Shown: piece after piece, positions 13,409 through 24,391 of the stretch
Numbering within the stretch: the first letter of the stretch is position 1
Layout: each line of letters begins with the position of its first letter
Source: Scleromitrula shiraiana
Taxonomy: Eukaryota; Ascomycota; Leotiomycetes; Helotiales; Sclerotiniaceae
DNA length: 64,000 nucleotides
Assembly: GCA_028455995.1 (NCBI GenBank)
Contig: JABELC010000001.1
Location: 186,001 to 250,000 of the forward strand
Direction: 5' to 3'
Translations under genes and position numbers: made by a program
Notes under the pieces: generated by a model
The model's database searches: none
Told to the model about the DNA's origin: nothing
What the model saw: only the letters and a program-made list of their open reading frames with translations

Positions 13409-14341
13409 ATGGCTCCAGCTCTTACAGAAGATCCCATCTTTAACAGCCACGTTATCGAAAAATCATTGGTTTGCGACAACCTCACCACAGGTCTTGCAGT
13501 TCGAGAAGCAGCCCGTAATGGCAGATATCCAAAACCTACCTCGGGTCTTGCACCTACATACCTCCAAGCCAACTTGATTGTTCTACCCTCGCGATATGCC
13601 GATGATTTCATTCAACTCTGTAAGAGGAATCCAGTTCCATGTCCTCTACTGGCCAAATCAGCTACTGTAGGATCATACGACGCCCTCGAGTCTTGGATTG
13701 AAGGGGTAGCGAACGGGAAAATTGCTTCAGGTGTTGATATTCGAACCGATATTCCGAAATATATGGTCTACCGTGATGGGAAACTTACAGCAGATCACTG
13801 CGATGATATCATACAAGAATGGACAGAAGATCATGTGGCTTTCTTAATTGGATGCTCCTTTAGCTTTGAGACGGCTCTCACAGATGCTGGTCTTCCTCCT
13901 CGGCATACTGTGCAGATGAGAAACGTTCCGATGTATAAAACTAATATACCACTATCTCCAGCTGGTATTTTTAATAAAGGAACATATGTGGTATCAATGA
14001 GGGCATACAAGAAGGATGAGATTGAAAAAGTAAGGAATATCACCAGACCTTATTTAGCCACACACGGTGAGCCGATTGCTTGGGGCTGGGATGCCGTCAA
14101 GCAGTTAGGGATTGAAAGTATCAGTAGCCCTAATTGGGGCGATGCTCCTCTCACTCATGATAGACTCCCACTTGCGTTGTTTGAAGGAGATGATGATCAT
14201 GTTCCGGTATTTTTTGGTTGCGGAGTCACTCCACAGCAGGCTGTTGTTAGTGCTGGACTAGAGGGATGCATTATGGGCCATGCACCTGGTCATATGTTAG
14301 TATTGGATTGCCGGGACTGGGATATTGTAACGTGTAAGTGA
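13409..14341 (+). CDS. DUF1445 putative hydro-lyase (D-glutamate cyclase/YcsI family)
   Basis: An intronless 310-residue protein of the DUF1445 family, which includes bacterial YcsI-type putative hydro-lyases and the mammalian mitochondrial D-glutamate cyclase that turns D-glutamate into 5-oxo-D-proline. Visible family features are the start region REAARNGRYPKPTSGLAP, the central FLIGCSFSFETAL, the MRNVPMYKTNIP segment, the NWGDAP stretch and the C-terminal GHAPGHMLVLDCRD. The length matches the bacterial family (about 260-300 residues) with a fungal N-terminal addition. The start is the first ATG in a good context (acaaaATGGC). No targeting peptide is obvious. It is the first gene of a same-strand trio with a Zn2Cys6 regulator and an ACS-family permease, which suggests a role in using a small carboxylic or amino acid. 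The exact substrate is inference. Confidence 0.88.
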   Translation: MAPALTEDPIFNSHVIEKSLVCDNLTTGLAVREAARNGRYPKPTSGLAPTYLQANLIVLPSRYADDFIQLCKRNPVPCPLLAKSATVGSYDALESWIEGVANGKIASGVDIRTDIPKYMVYRDGKLTADHCDDIIQEWTEDHVAFLIGCSFSFETALTDAGLPPRHTVQMRNVPMYKTNIPLSPAGIFNKGTYVVSMRAYKKDEIEKVRNITRPYLATHGEPIAWGWDAVKQLGIESISSPNWGDAPLTHDRLPLALFEGDDDHVPVFFGCGVTPQQAVVSAGLEGCIMGHAPGHMLVLDCRDWDIVTCK

Positions 14342-14562
14342 TATGTTCGGAATGGGCGTCGCTTGGGAACTTGAATTATTCTCGTCGCGGGAAGGAATGG
14401 GAGTATTTGAGAAGGGCTGGAAGGGGCGGTCTAGGTTGGTTACTTATGGATATTTCTTAAGGATGCCAGTTTCTGCATAGCACTTTTAAAACCAAGTCCA
14501 TACTAGTAATCCTAAACAGAAATTTATTCAATGTCTAGACTTATAGTGAACACATGACGAGC

Positions 14563-14775
14563 CGTTCAAGTCCTGAATGTCCGTCCACTAGATATACAAT
14601 TTTATAATTTTGAATATTTATGTCTTAATAAATATATCTAGTATAAACAATCGAAATGAATTGGTAAAAAAGCATTTGATTGTCTATAGTTCAAATAGAT
14701 ATTGAAATATACATTATACAAAATATATTTCAATATCTAGATTCTGAATAATGGACATTAGAAAATGAATTAGCT
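14563..14775 (-). mobile_element. MITE-like repeat, copy A (inverted relative to copy B)
   Basis: An AT-rich ~210-bp sequence whose reverse complement aligns along its length with 17498-17703. The best block is the right end here: its reverse complement AGCTAATTCATTTTC, then TAATGTCCATT and CAGAAT, matches the left end of copy B except for a 3-base gap. Short inverted AATGTCC/GGACATT ends and an internal hairpin (about 14696-14740) are visible. No coding capacity. The transposon family is unknown. Confidence 0.65.
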
Positions 14776-15126
14776 CGTGATGAAGACATAATATTATTTT
14801 AGTGTAACCTAAGTAAGCCGGTATGTTAAGAGTCGCCATGCAAACCGATAATCTATCGCTAGTTTTACCCCACCATCCATTCGGGCCATTCTAGACATAT
14901 CATTTAATCACGTATCGTAACCTACTAGATACTCCTCAACCTCACTTGAAGGAACACAACAATTATTTCTTGTACGGACCTATAATACAGACTGAGAAAA
15001 TCTGATAGATCAAACGTCTCTTTTGAAGTATTCAGACCGCATCATATTTCGCTTGTACGACCTGAGCTGTTGCTACAGAGTGGAAACAAACCGATTCTAA
15101 GTTGCATCCAAACCCACGCATGCACT

Positions 15127-17353
15127 ATGAATCAATCGGGGAAACCTGGTACAGGCAAAAGTACCTCCAAGGTCGCGTAGGTTGAATTGTGAGTGGTTGT
15201 TTTAAACAGTACGGTGTTAACTAATCTCCTACAGCTGTGAAAGGTGCCGCTACCGGAGAGTGAGTAATTGCAGTAAACATCAATTATATTAGAGCTATAT
15301 ATTGACAGAGGATAGATAAGATGTGATCGTACACAACCATGCCCCCCTTGTCGAAAAGGGGGTCATGAATGTGTTTATCCTCAATCAGAAAAATCTAGGT
15401 ATGGCCCCAAACCTCACTTATTGTAGCACTACTCGGTACCAATTGCTAATACCATCTAGACCTGTACCTAAAGGATACGTCCAAGCATTGGAAGGGCAAA
15501 TTGCCTCTCTGGAACTGTTTATTACAAAACTCATTGCAGCAGATGCGTCTAAGCGGGATGATATGTTGGCTAATTTTAGTACGAATCATTTACCTGAGCA
15601 GACATCTACCTCTACAAGTGGTCTATCTAGTCCACAAAACATTCCCGTCCGCTCACGAACAGGTCATCTCCGAAAACTAAAAAATGGCAAGTCGGCAGAG
15701 TTTTATGGAGCAACCAGCTTCTTTCAGATCAATCCGTCTGAGGAAACAGATGACGCCTCTTCGACAAGTATGCCAGCTAGCTTTACACAATGCGCTGCAA
15801 GAGAAAACTCAACTCGTACAGATATTTCTTCTGGGGAGCATATCACCAATACCTACTCAAACCTTGCTTTTGCCCCTTACAGTGATATTTGCAAATATCT
15901 CATGCGAGTATTCTTCCAAAATCAATACCAATATCATATGTGCCTCTACCGAGAATATTTTCTACGAGATTTTGATGCTGGTTCTGGGCCGTACTATTCA
16001 GACCTCCTCATGTATGCCATTTGCGCAATGGGTGCGCTGGCTAGTGAACAGACTGCCCAAAGAGAATTGTCAGATATGTTCTCGAATCGTGCCCAAGAAC
16101 TGTTATATGGATCTGCATTAGAGTCTCCTAGTCTCACAACTTTACAAGCGCTGATACTTCTTGGTCATCGTGAGATTGGACAGGGCAGAACCTCAAAAGG
16201 GTGGCTTTTTTCAGGAATGGCTTTTCGTATTGCACATGAGATGGGATTACATCTTGATCCTACTAATTGGAAAGGCTCTAATGATTCTTACGTGGATCGA
16301 GAAATCTTGCGGAGAACATACTGGGCTGCGTTTATTGCAGACAAGCAATTAAGTATCTATTTCGGCAGGCCTCCTGCGCTATACCCTTCAGAATCAGATG
16401 TTCACGACACCGTACGTATAGCATATCCACCAGAGTGGAAATCTCTACTTAATAAATACATAATGGAAGGTACTTCCGAAACAGTTTACGAAGATGGGCT
16501 TGCCCTTGTCGCGGCGTGGGTACATCAGATTGAGCTTTGTAAGATTCAGCATCGAATGATCACGAAAGTCTTCGAGAACAGGAGTGCAAATACAGATACG
16601 ACCATTCTAGCAACATCAATCAAAGAAGTGCATGTTGCCTTGACAAAGTGGCTTAAAGATCTACCAGCAAAGCTTCATTGGACGAAATGGACCGTCGGAC
16701 ATGTACCCCCGCTTGTCCTTCATTTACAGTAAGTTCGAGAAATTCGATACAATCTTTAAAATTCACTAACACGAACAAGTATGCAATACCACACAGCCAT
16801 GATAATCCTTCACCGCCCACCGAGGGCAGCTTTTAAGGAGCCAGGAATTGGAGCAACCGAGGACGTCCAAATATGCTATGAGTCATTGGATATTATCATC
16901 AAGCTTCTTCGGATGCACTCTAATAACCTAAACATTTACCCATACTGTAATCTACCCATTACAGTAGTGCACACTCTCGCAACAGCAGCAAGTATCATAC
17001 TAATGAAACGATATATCGAGAATGCTTCTTGGAAGGAACCTGCGATTGCAAGACATTTAGACCAAGTTCTGGAAGCCATTGATGGTATATCTAACACATG
17101 GACCTGTGCAAAACAAGTAAGAGAAGTCATTACTTCTGCAATAAATGAACCCCCAAAAAGCAATCCAGAAAAGGGTTCTCCTGAAAGTTTTGATTTTATG
17201 GGCGGTTTGCTAGACTCTGGAACCACGGATCCTATGGATACTGTAGACTGGGAAGGTCTTGCAATAAACGATAACGACTTTGAACTTTTCATGGCTGATA
17301 ATTTAGCGATTGATCTTTCTACCTGGCCTGATCCCTCACTTCCCGAATCGTGA
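15127..17353 (+). CDS. Zn2Cys6 transcription factor with fungal-specific TF domain
   Basis: A nuclear DNA-binding regulator of 666 residues in five exons (introns 15177-15234, 15260-15315, 15399-15459, 16729-16779). The two small first exons had to be assembled. They give a complete binuclear zinc cluster, CERCRYRRIRC then DRTQPCPPCRKGGHEC, with cysteines 18, 21, 28, 34, 37 and 44 in the canonical C-x2-C-x6-C-x5-C-x2-C-x6-C spacing. A coiled-coil-like stretch (VQALEGQIASLELFITKLI) follows. The middle carries the fungal_trans domain, with SKGWLFSGMAFRIAHEMGLH and RRTYWAAFIADKQLSIYFGRP as signatures. The C-terminus is acidic (WEGLAINDNDFELFMADN), a likely activation region. The gene lies between the DUF1445 enzyme and the permease on the same strand, so it may be their pathway regulator. 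It is also bracketed by inverted repeat copies A and B. Confidence 0.93.
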
Positions 17354-17497
17354 GATTAGAACTTAAAGAAATGGATCGGATCGCTTCTCTTCTAACTTCC
17401 AGCTCACAATGATAACGGGCGTTAGTTCGAGATACAAATGATTAAATATCATCCGGAAACAACACTCGTCTCGCGGTGTAAATGTCATCGCCTTTCA

Positions 17498-17703
17498 AGC
17501 TAATTCATTTTCTAATGTCCATTCAGAATACAGACATTGAGATATCTGTTAAACGATACATATTTAAATGTCTATTTACAACATAAACATTTAAATATTT
17601 TTCTACTAATTCATTTTGATTGTCTCTATCAAATATAGATAATCATACGAAGTTTTATATATGATTATCCATCAGTTGAATGGACACTCAGAACTTAAAC
17701 AGT
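17498..17703 (+). mobile_element. MITE-like repeat, copy B
   Basis: The partner of copy A in opposite orientation. It begins AGCTAATTCATTTTCTAATG and ends GAATGGACACTCAGAAC. Inverted ends share GTCCATTCA. It is AT-rich and non-coding, with substitutions relative to copy A spread over the whole length, so the duplication is old. Confidence 0.65.
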
Positions 17704-17797
17704 TCGTCTTTCTATCATATTCGTTCACTATCCCAGCCTCATGGTTTGGTTTATCTATGCGAATTCGGGCAAACTAGATGGGTCAACGGACTTCCTC

Positions 17798-17807
17798 CAC
17801 CGCGGTG
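17798..17807. promoter_or_regulatory. CACCGCGGTG palindrome, candidate Zn2Cys6 binding site
   Basis: A perfect 10-bp palindrome containing CCG/CGG half sites with no spacer, in the interval between the regulator and the permease and 365 bp upstream of the permease ATG. A partial copy (CGCGGTG) lies at 17472-17478. Zn2Cys6 dimers bind CGG half sites, but binding by this particular regulator is inference. Confidence 0.35.
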
Positions 17808-18171
17808 ATTCATTAATAGTAATACATCCGTGCATAATGTAACCGCCAGTCAAATTGGTCAATGATTGATTAGTATTACTACCATATCAGATAACTCCTT
17901 GATAGCCAGATACCTAGGACAACTTTAACTAAATGATGCTGATAAGTATCATCTTATCGCATTCAACCCCGCGTGCGGGCATGCAATGCCGCTAACACGT
18001 TAAACCCTGGACTTACTCCTCATAGATTATCGATCCTGTCAGACATATAACAAGCCCAAGGAATTCTTATTGAAAAAATGTTGATAGTATTGATCGGAAA
18101 CGATCTACTTCATCTACCATTATTGTAGTAATTCCATTAACTCTTACTTACATTAATTCATAATCACTAAA

Positions 18172-20031
18172 ATGGATACATCTCATCCGGATAATGAGAA
18201 GATGGGATCTCTTCGTCAGAAGGATTCTGGAATTCTGGACCACCCTGCTGATGGCTCCGAGACCGAAGTTTATATCGATCCAGCAAAAGAGGTCAAACTT
18301 CTCGCCAAACTCGACCTTGCCTTCACCCCAGTTATCATGCTTGTGTACTTATCTTGTTTCTTGGACCGCTCCAATATTGGTATGAAATTCATTCAAGAGT
18401 TAATCGAAATGATCAAGAGCTAAGAATCTCCAGGCAATGTGAAGGTTGCGGGTATCATGACTGATATCAATGCAACCACTCAACAGTTTTCCACAGCAGT
18501 TTCGATATTCTACGCAACTTATGTGACATTTGAGACACCGGCCGCGGTTCTGATGAAGAAGATAACACCACGAGTGTTACTTTCTACACTATGTGCTGTC
18601 TGGTCACTTACCACCATCTTCACTGGATTTATTCATAATATTGGAGGTCTTTACGCTACTAGATTGATTCTTGGATGTTGCGAAGCAGGATTGTTTCCTT
18701 GTCTAAATCTGTATTTGACAATGGTGTATCGCCGAGAAGAACAAGCTAAGAGAGTAGGCTATCTTTTTAGTTGTGCAGCTATTTCGGGAGCCTTTGGTGG
18801 TCTTTTGGCCTATGGCATTCTAAAGATGGATGGGGTGTCGGGAGTTGCGGGATGGAGGTTTGTTTTATATCTGAGATAATTTGACATGGGTGTAGCTGAC
18901 GAGATGTAGATGGGTGTACATTATTGAGGGTCTCTTCAGTATCGTGGTTGCAATAGTTGTCTGGTTTGGTCTTCCTACTGACCCTGGAACTGCTTGGTTC
19001 CTGAATTCCGAAGAGAGAGAATTGATGAGACTGCGAGCTATTCAGAGACAGCAATATATGGGTGAGTATTTTGGCACCCAATCTTTCATGACTTCACAAA
19101 CTCATAATCTTTGTAGGAGCAGAGAAATTCACTTGGCAGGAATTCCGAACGGAGCTCAAGGATCCTAAGTTATATTTGAGGTAAGCCATCCAGATTGATA
19201 CGTAGAATATGAAGGAAAGCTAACCTCCATCTTAAGTGCTGCTATTCAATTCATGCAGGACATATTACTTTATGGATTCAGCACGTTTTTGCCATCTATC
19301 CTGAAGGCGATGAAGTATGACACTTTACAGGCTAATTACTTGACTATACCTGTGTATATGTGGGGGGCAATCAGTTTTCTGTTCTTGGCGTGGGTTTCCG
19401 ATCGAATTAGTATGCGTGGACCAGTATGTTACCCATCTGATTTTGAAGCATACCTTAAGACTAACATAATTTCAGATCATATTCTTTACCAACATTTTTG
19501 GTATAGTTGGTTACATTCTTCTTTTAACTGTGAAGCACGAAGGTATGTTTACCACCCAAGCTAATTTCATCCTACTTCTGCACATCACACTTCTTTTCCT
19601 ACAATCCAAGATCATATCTTTCATTGCAAAACATCGGCGCATAGACTAAACTATTCAATCATATAGGTGTAAAGTACTTCGGGACTTTCCTCTGTGCCCT
19701 AGCTGTTTACACAGGAGTAGGTCTAAATGTGACTTGGCTCAACGTCAATGTTGCACCTCATCATCGTCGAGCCACTGCTATCGGTGTACAACAATCCATT
19801 GCAAATACGGCCGGAATCGTTGCCGGACAAATCTATCGAACTTCACCCTATGTTCTAGGGAATAGTTTCTCTTTAGGAGCAGTATGCTTAGCACAAGTTT
19901 TGATTGTGATTAAGGTGTTATATGTGAAGAGTCAGAACAGAATGAAGCGAAGAATTCTTAATGGAGAGATAGAGGATAAGAGGAAGGTTAAGACTGGAGA
20001 TAATGAACTGGACTTTGAGTATCACATCTAA
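18172..20031 (+). CDS. MFS permease, anion:cation symporter (ACS, Dal5/Tna1-like) family
   Basis: A plasma-membrane transporter of 488 residues in seven exons (introns 18380-18433, 18858-18909, 19062-19116, 19181-19236, 19424-19475, 19543-19666). All junctions keep frame and several introns show CTAAC-type branch sites. The family is read from the opening helix with YLSCFLDRSNIG, the RLILGCCEAGLFPCLNLYL segment, the loop with LPTDPGTAWFLN, and the late ATAIGVQQSIANTAGIVAGQ helix. About 12 membrane spans are expected, with cytosolic ends. ACS members carry allantoate, nicotinate, pantothenate, biotin or other organic anions. Here the DUF1445 enzyme and regulator upstream make an organic or amino acid likely, but the substrate cannot be read from the sequence. 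The sixth intron (124 nt) is longer than the others. Confidence 0.92.
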
Positions 20032-20550
20032 AGATATCCATGGAGATGAGAAGAGGAACTATGTAGTATTTTGGATGTAAATTAATATCGTAACTGTTCC
20101 CCCACTCGAGTCTGCAGCGATACGCCATCAAAAAGAACAACGAGATGCCCCCATTGAAGTAAGTGACTGAGGGAAGGGGCAAACAACCTCTGTAGTCTGG
20201 TAGTTGACTTTTTACTTTTGAGGATTCGAAGCTTCCTTCATGTTGTCACCCAAAGCTTTCACTATTCGAACTTGTAAAGATACATAAAAAGTACGGTTTT
20301 ATCTACAAATTCACTAGACTTCACGATAGATTTATTAATCCATGGATTTCTATCTTATCCTTGCAGAGTGGCCAATTTACTAAAAACCAAGACGCTTTAC
20401 TTAAAACATACTAGCGTCGATAGATCTCGAGCATTGTTACCCTCAACCTCAAATCTAAATGATAACTCTCAAAAAGATCCTCGACGATCCTTAGAAGAAT
20501 TGCAATTACTTATGCCATCAGCTTTTCATACTTTCAAGCTCGTACCAGCA
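20032..20550. other. Spacer and probable 5' leader of the next gene
   Basis: No gene. The frame of the downstream protein is open back to about 20368 but lacks an ATG before 20512, and a sequence resembling a 3' splice site (ccttgcag) ends at 20366, so a spliced 5' UTR is possible. Confidence 0.5.
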
Positions 20551-21846
20551 ATGGCGCAAAACGCTTCTACAAGACAACAACCATCACCCTCACAACAATC
20601 TGCAGCAATCTTGCCACCATCAACCCCAATAAATTCGCGTCCCTCTCCAAATTCAGCACCATCTACATCTCAACATCAAAATACCTCCACTCCCACAATG
20701 GTTACACCTGCTTCAGAATCGCGCATGCATCCTCCGTCTATACCACGATCTCTCATGACACCAGCGCGTGAATTGCGCGAAAGCAGCGTCGCATCTACAA
20801 TGGGAGGAGGAAGTGCGACGCGCAAACCGAGACAAAATTTAGATGAACGCGATCAAATCAAGGCATTGAAAGCCTGCATTTCGCAAAAACATAATTTCAA
20901 AGAAGGTACCAAATCGCAGTTCTGGGCTGGTGTCAATGCAGAATTTCAACAGGGGACTGGGAAGGTTTTGGCGCAAATGAGTGCGACGGTAGCGAGATTG
21001 GCGGAGGCTAGGAGGCGACAGGTTTGCGATTGGGAAAATGGAGTTATGCCTGATAAGCCGGGTGGGGAATTGAATGATCTATTGGATGAATGGATTGAGT
21101 TTTTGAAGATTGAAGATGGAGAGGCCGAGACGGAGAGAATGAGACAAGTGGATGCTAGAAGGAAAGTGGAAGAGTCCAGGAAGGAAGCTAGGAAAGCAGC
21201 AATCGCAGCAGAAACCTTAGTACAGGCGCAAAATCCAGGTGTAAGAATTGTATCGGGACCGGCTCCCCCTCTACCACTCGATCCACAACAAGGACAACAA
21301 CAAGTTCCAGGACAACCTCTTTCATCCGGATCACCATACTCATCGCATCCCCATCCTCCTCTTCCACCCCCTCCTTCTCATTCCCAACCAAATGGCCAAT
21401 TCGACCTCAATGGATTACGACCCCATAAACGCAGACGAATAACAGAAACCGACCAACTACAAGCCCAAGTCCACCAAGAAGCCGCCTCCGCCTCCGCCTA
21501 CCCATACCCCTACCTACCACCTACGCCCTCCGGCGCCACCGCACCCCCTTCCCCACCCCGTCGCGTAATAGTCGAAGGGGCCCTAACCAAAGAAGACTGG
21601 AAAGACATAATGGGCGCTGATGCGCGACTTCGGGCTCTGGAGGGGAAGGTCGACAAGATCGAACTTATCGTGTCGCAGAATAATAAATTATTATTGCAGT
21701 TGGTGGCGATGGCGAACCAGAACCAGAAGGATAAGGATAAGGATAGGGAGAGGGAGAGGAATAGTAGTAGACATGATCACGATCATGAGGAGGAGGATCG
21801 GGTGCCCGTTCATTTGGATGCGGAGTTTGAGAGGGATTACTTGTGA
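20551..21846 (+). CDS. Conserved fungal hypothetical protein, Myb/SANT-like core, disordered ends
   Basis: No function is assigned. The 431-residue protein starts at ATG 20551 (agcaATGGC, best context); the in-frame ATG at 20512 would add 13 residues. The N-terminus is Ser/Pro/Gln-rich. A folded, Trp-containing segment (about 95-185) includes LDERDQIKALKACISQKHNF, QFWAGVNAEFQQGTGK and EARRRQVCDWENG, resembling the fungal single-Myb/SANT-like domains that bind DNA. That likeness is impression only. A charged helix (MRQVDARRKVEESRKEARKA), a Pro-rich linker, a basic PHKRRRITET motif as possible nuclear localisation signal and a short coiled coil (DARLRALEGKVDKIELIVSQ) follow. The end is Lys/Arg/Glu/Asp repeats. 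A nuclear role is likely. Confidence 0.75.
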   Translation: MAQNASTRQQPSPSQQSAAILPPSTPINSRPSPNSAPSTSQHQNTSTPTMVTPASESRMHPPSIPRSLMTPARELRESSVASTMGGGSATRKPRQNLDERDQIKALKACISQKHNFKEGTKSQFWAGVNAEFQQGTGKVLAQMSATVARLAEARRRQVCDWENGVMPDKPGGELNDLLDEWIEFLKIEDGEAETERMRQVDARRKVEESRKEARKAAIAAETLVQAQNPGVRIVSGPAPPLPLDPQQGQQQVPGQPLSSGSPYSSHPHPPLPPPPSHSQPNGQFDLNGLRPHKRRRITETDQLQAQVHQEAASASAYPYPYLPPTPSGATAPPSPPRRVIVEGALTKEDWKDIMGADARLRALEGKVDKIELIVSQNNKLLLQLVAMANQNQKDKDKDRERERNSSRHDHDHEEEDRVPVHLDAEFERDYL

Positions 21847-24391
21847 GCGAGCCAGTGTATTATTGTTATTATTATTACTATTACTGTTTATCCTATCCTC
21901 TTTCTTCTACATGTCGTTGTTACTATTTTGATTTTCTTTTTCTTCTACTTCTACTTCTACTTCTACTTTTACTTCTCCCTCTCTATCTGTCTCTCTCTTC
22001 TTTTTCTCTTTATTCTTTTTCTTTTTTCTTCTTTTCCCCCTTCTTTTCGAAAATGTGTTTATTACGAAAGAATCATACTGAGAGATATTTCCTTTTGAGG
22101 ACGGGTCGATATTCAAAAACGCCCTTGCCGATCAATTGATTGATGGGTTGATGGGGCGGCCGGGCGGAATGGGATTGATTCAATGAATGAATGGTCGGTC
22201 AATGGTTATAAACAAATGGATAAATAAATGAAGGATTGGGCATTCAAGAACCTTTAAATATTATCTATTTATCTACATATCTATCTATCCAGACGAATGA
22301 GGGATCATGAAATGAAACGGAATGGAAAGAATTAAAATATCATACATACAAATACATACATATAAAACCCCACTACAATATATACACATGGAGGATTGTT
22401 AGACGCAAAGCAAATCATCAATTGTGACTGCTAAAATACATCATACGTAAAACATACTTACATTGCATATATCTAGAAAACAGAATCGATTCAAGCCGGG
22501 GACTCTAAAGACTCGACAACACACAGGTACAGAACAGAGTCAAATATGGCAGGTTGACTAGTATTTGAAAGTAATGTGCAACATGGAAACTTCAATATAT
22601 ATTCTAGAACAACCTTGAACTTTGCGAGGGACACACAAGTTACTGTTGGAAAATATCATGTCTAATACAAAAAGAAAACTTAATCATTAATGAGACGATA
22701 CAGTTAGTCTGTATGTTCCAATTTTCGACACGGACAGAGCCAGTTTAAACCAGGTTCAGAAAATCTACTATGGGTAGAAACTCACGGATTATACCAAAAG
22801 AACTACTTTTGCTTATCCGTGAGTGATGTGAAAGCTGAGGCGGTAAAACTGTTCTCATTTAGATTTCTAGAGCTGAGTATTTGCATCATCTTTCCATTCC
22901 ATTTTATATAGTGTCATATACCACTACTGCATATATCTGGAAAACCATAGTATCAAAGAATAGATTGAGATCGATAGAACACATGGAATCAGTGTTGATT
23001 CTATGTATACTACTGATATATAGATAGATAGATGGATGGACGGATATATACTGTGCACAGATCAATGTATATCAATATAGATTTTCAAACCACGTAAATT
23101 CACCGAAGTAGCCCGACAAACAAATAAACGTAATTAAGCAGTCCAGTAGGCAACATGGATTTATATGATAAACTTTCAGAATATATTGATATTACATGAA
23201 AGGCCTCAGAACCTGATGGGGGGGAAATAGTCCACCTTCGTTTCACCGGTGTTCGGACTATCAAATACATATATTCTTCGGTCTCAACTTTGACATCAAT
23301 TACGCTACATACTCGGAAGTAGAGGACTTGAGAAGGAGAAGGAGAATGTGTTAAACGCGACTGTACATCAGAGAAGTACCTAAGGTTAAAGTTATAAGGT
23401 TTTAACGGACTTACTTACACAACTAGTGCTTCTATGTGGACTTATATAGGTAATCCGGATAATTCGTTGATTATCCGGCCAGCTACGGTAGGCTTGTCTT
23501 GCCACTAGAATAAGTCGAACTTTGCGCGGGCATGTCGATGATATCTGATACTAGCAACCAAATCGAAGAGAAAGAGGGAAAATTCATGACGGTATGGCAT
23601 GGTAAGTAGGTAGGTCTTGGCCAGTCATTTTTCTTCTAACAATTAAGCCACCAGTATTTATTATAAAACCCCAGACGTCATACTCTCTCTCATTCTTCCT
23701 TCGCTCTCAAGTGCTCTCCGTCCTCGTATTATTTCCAATCCAAAGAAACCAAAACTCGGGCCAGACTAATCCAATACTCTTGAGTCAAATCTAGTCAAAT
23801 CTGGAATATATTGCCAAATACAATTCCGGCAAATCATACAATACCCAATCCATTACACATACGAAAATTTGAAAATTTTCCACATCGTTTCCATTTTTCC
23901 ATTTCCTTTTCCTTCCCATCTATTCATCCATTCATCCATTCATCCATTCATTTAGTCATTTGGTAAGTACCGAAGTTATCATCCCATCCTTCCTTCCACA
24001 TCCGTGCAAAGAAAGTTCGGAATCTGCGGAGTGATTACAAAACATAACAGTATTGAAAAGCAAAAAAGCAAAAAAGCAAAAAAACGTCACTTTTTCCCTA
24101 CAACTATTGTGTAGATCATATATTGCTTATACCCGGTAATTCCTATTATTTTTATTTTATTTTATTCTATTTCTTTGCATCGTATTGCATTGTTTGCGTA
24201 TATATGAGATTTGTATCTCGCCGAGAATTGTATTGAGTTCTTTGTTTTTATATATGTGAAGGACGAGCTCTTGAGATATCGATTACATCATATCATATCG
24301 ATCGTATCGTATCATATTATCGAATATCAATATCGATTGTTCCATTCCGATTCCAAATTCAGAACAAACAATCAATTCAATCCATCACTCA
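21847..24391. other. 2.5-kb spacer
   Basis: Contains the T/C-rich 3' region of the preceding gene with a (TTCTAC)n run at about 21945-21975, then AT-rich sequence with no supported gene, and from about 23.65 kb a CT-rich, TATA-poor probable promoter and leader of the membrane-protein gene. Confidence 0.55.
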
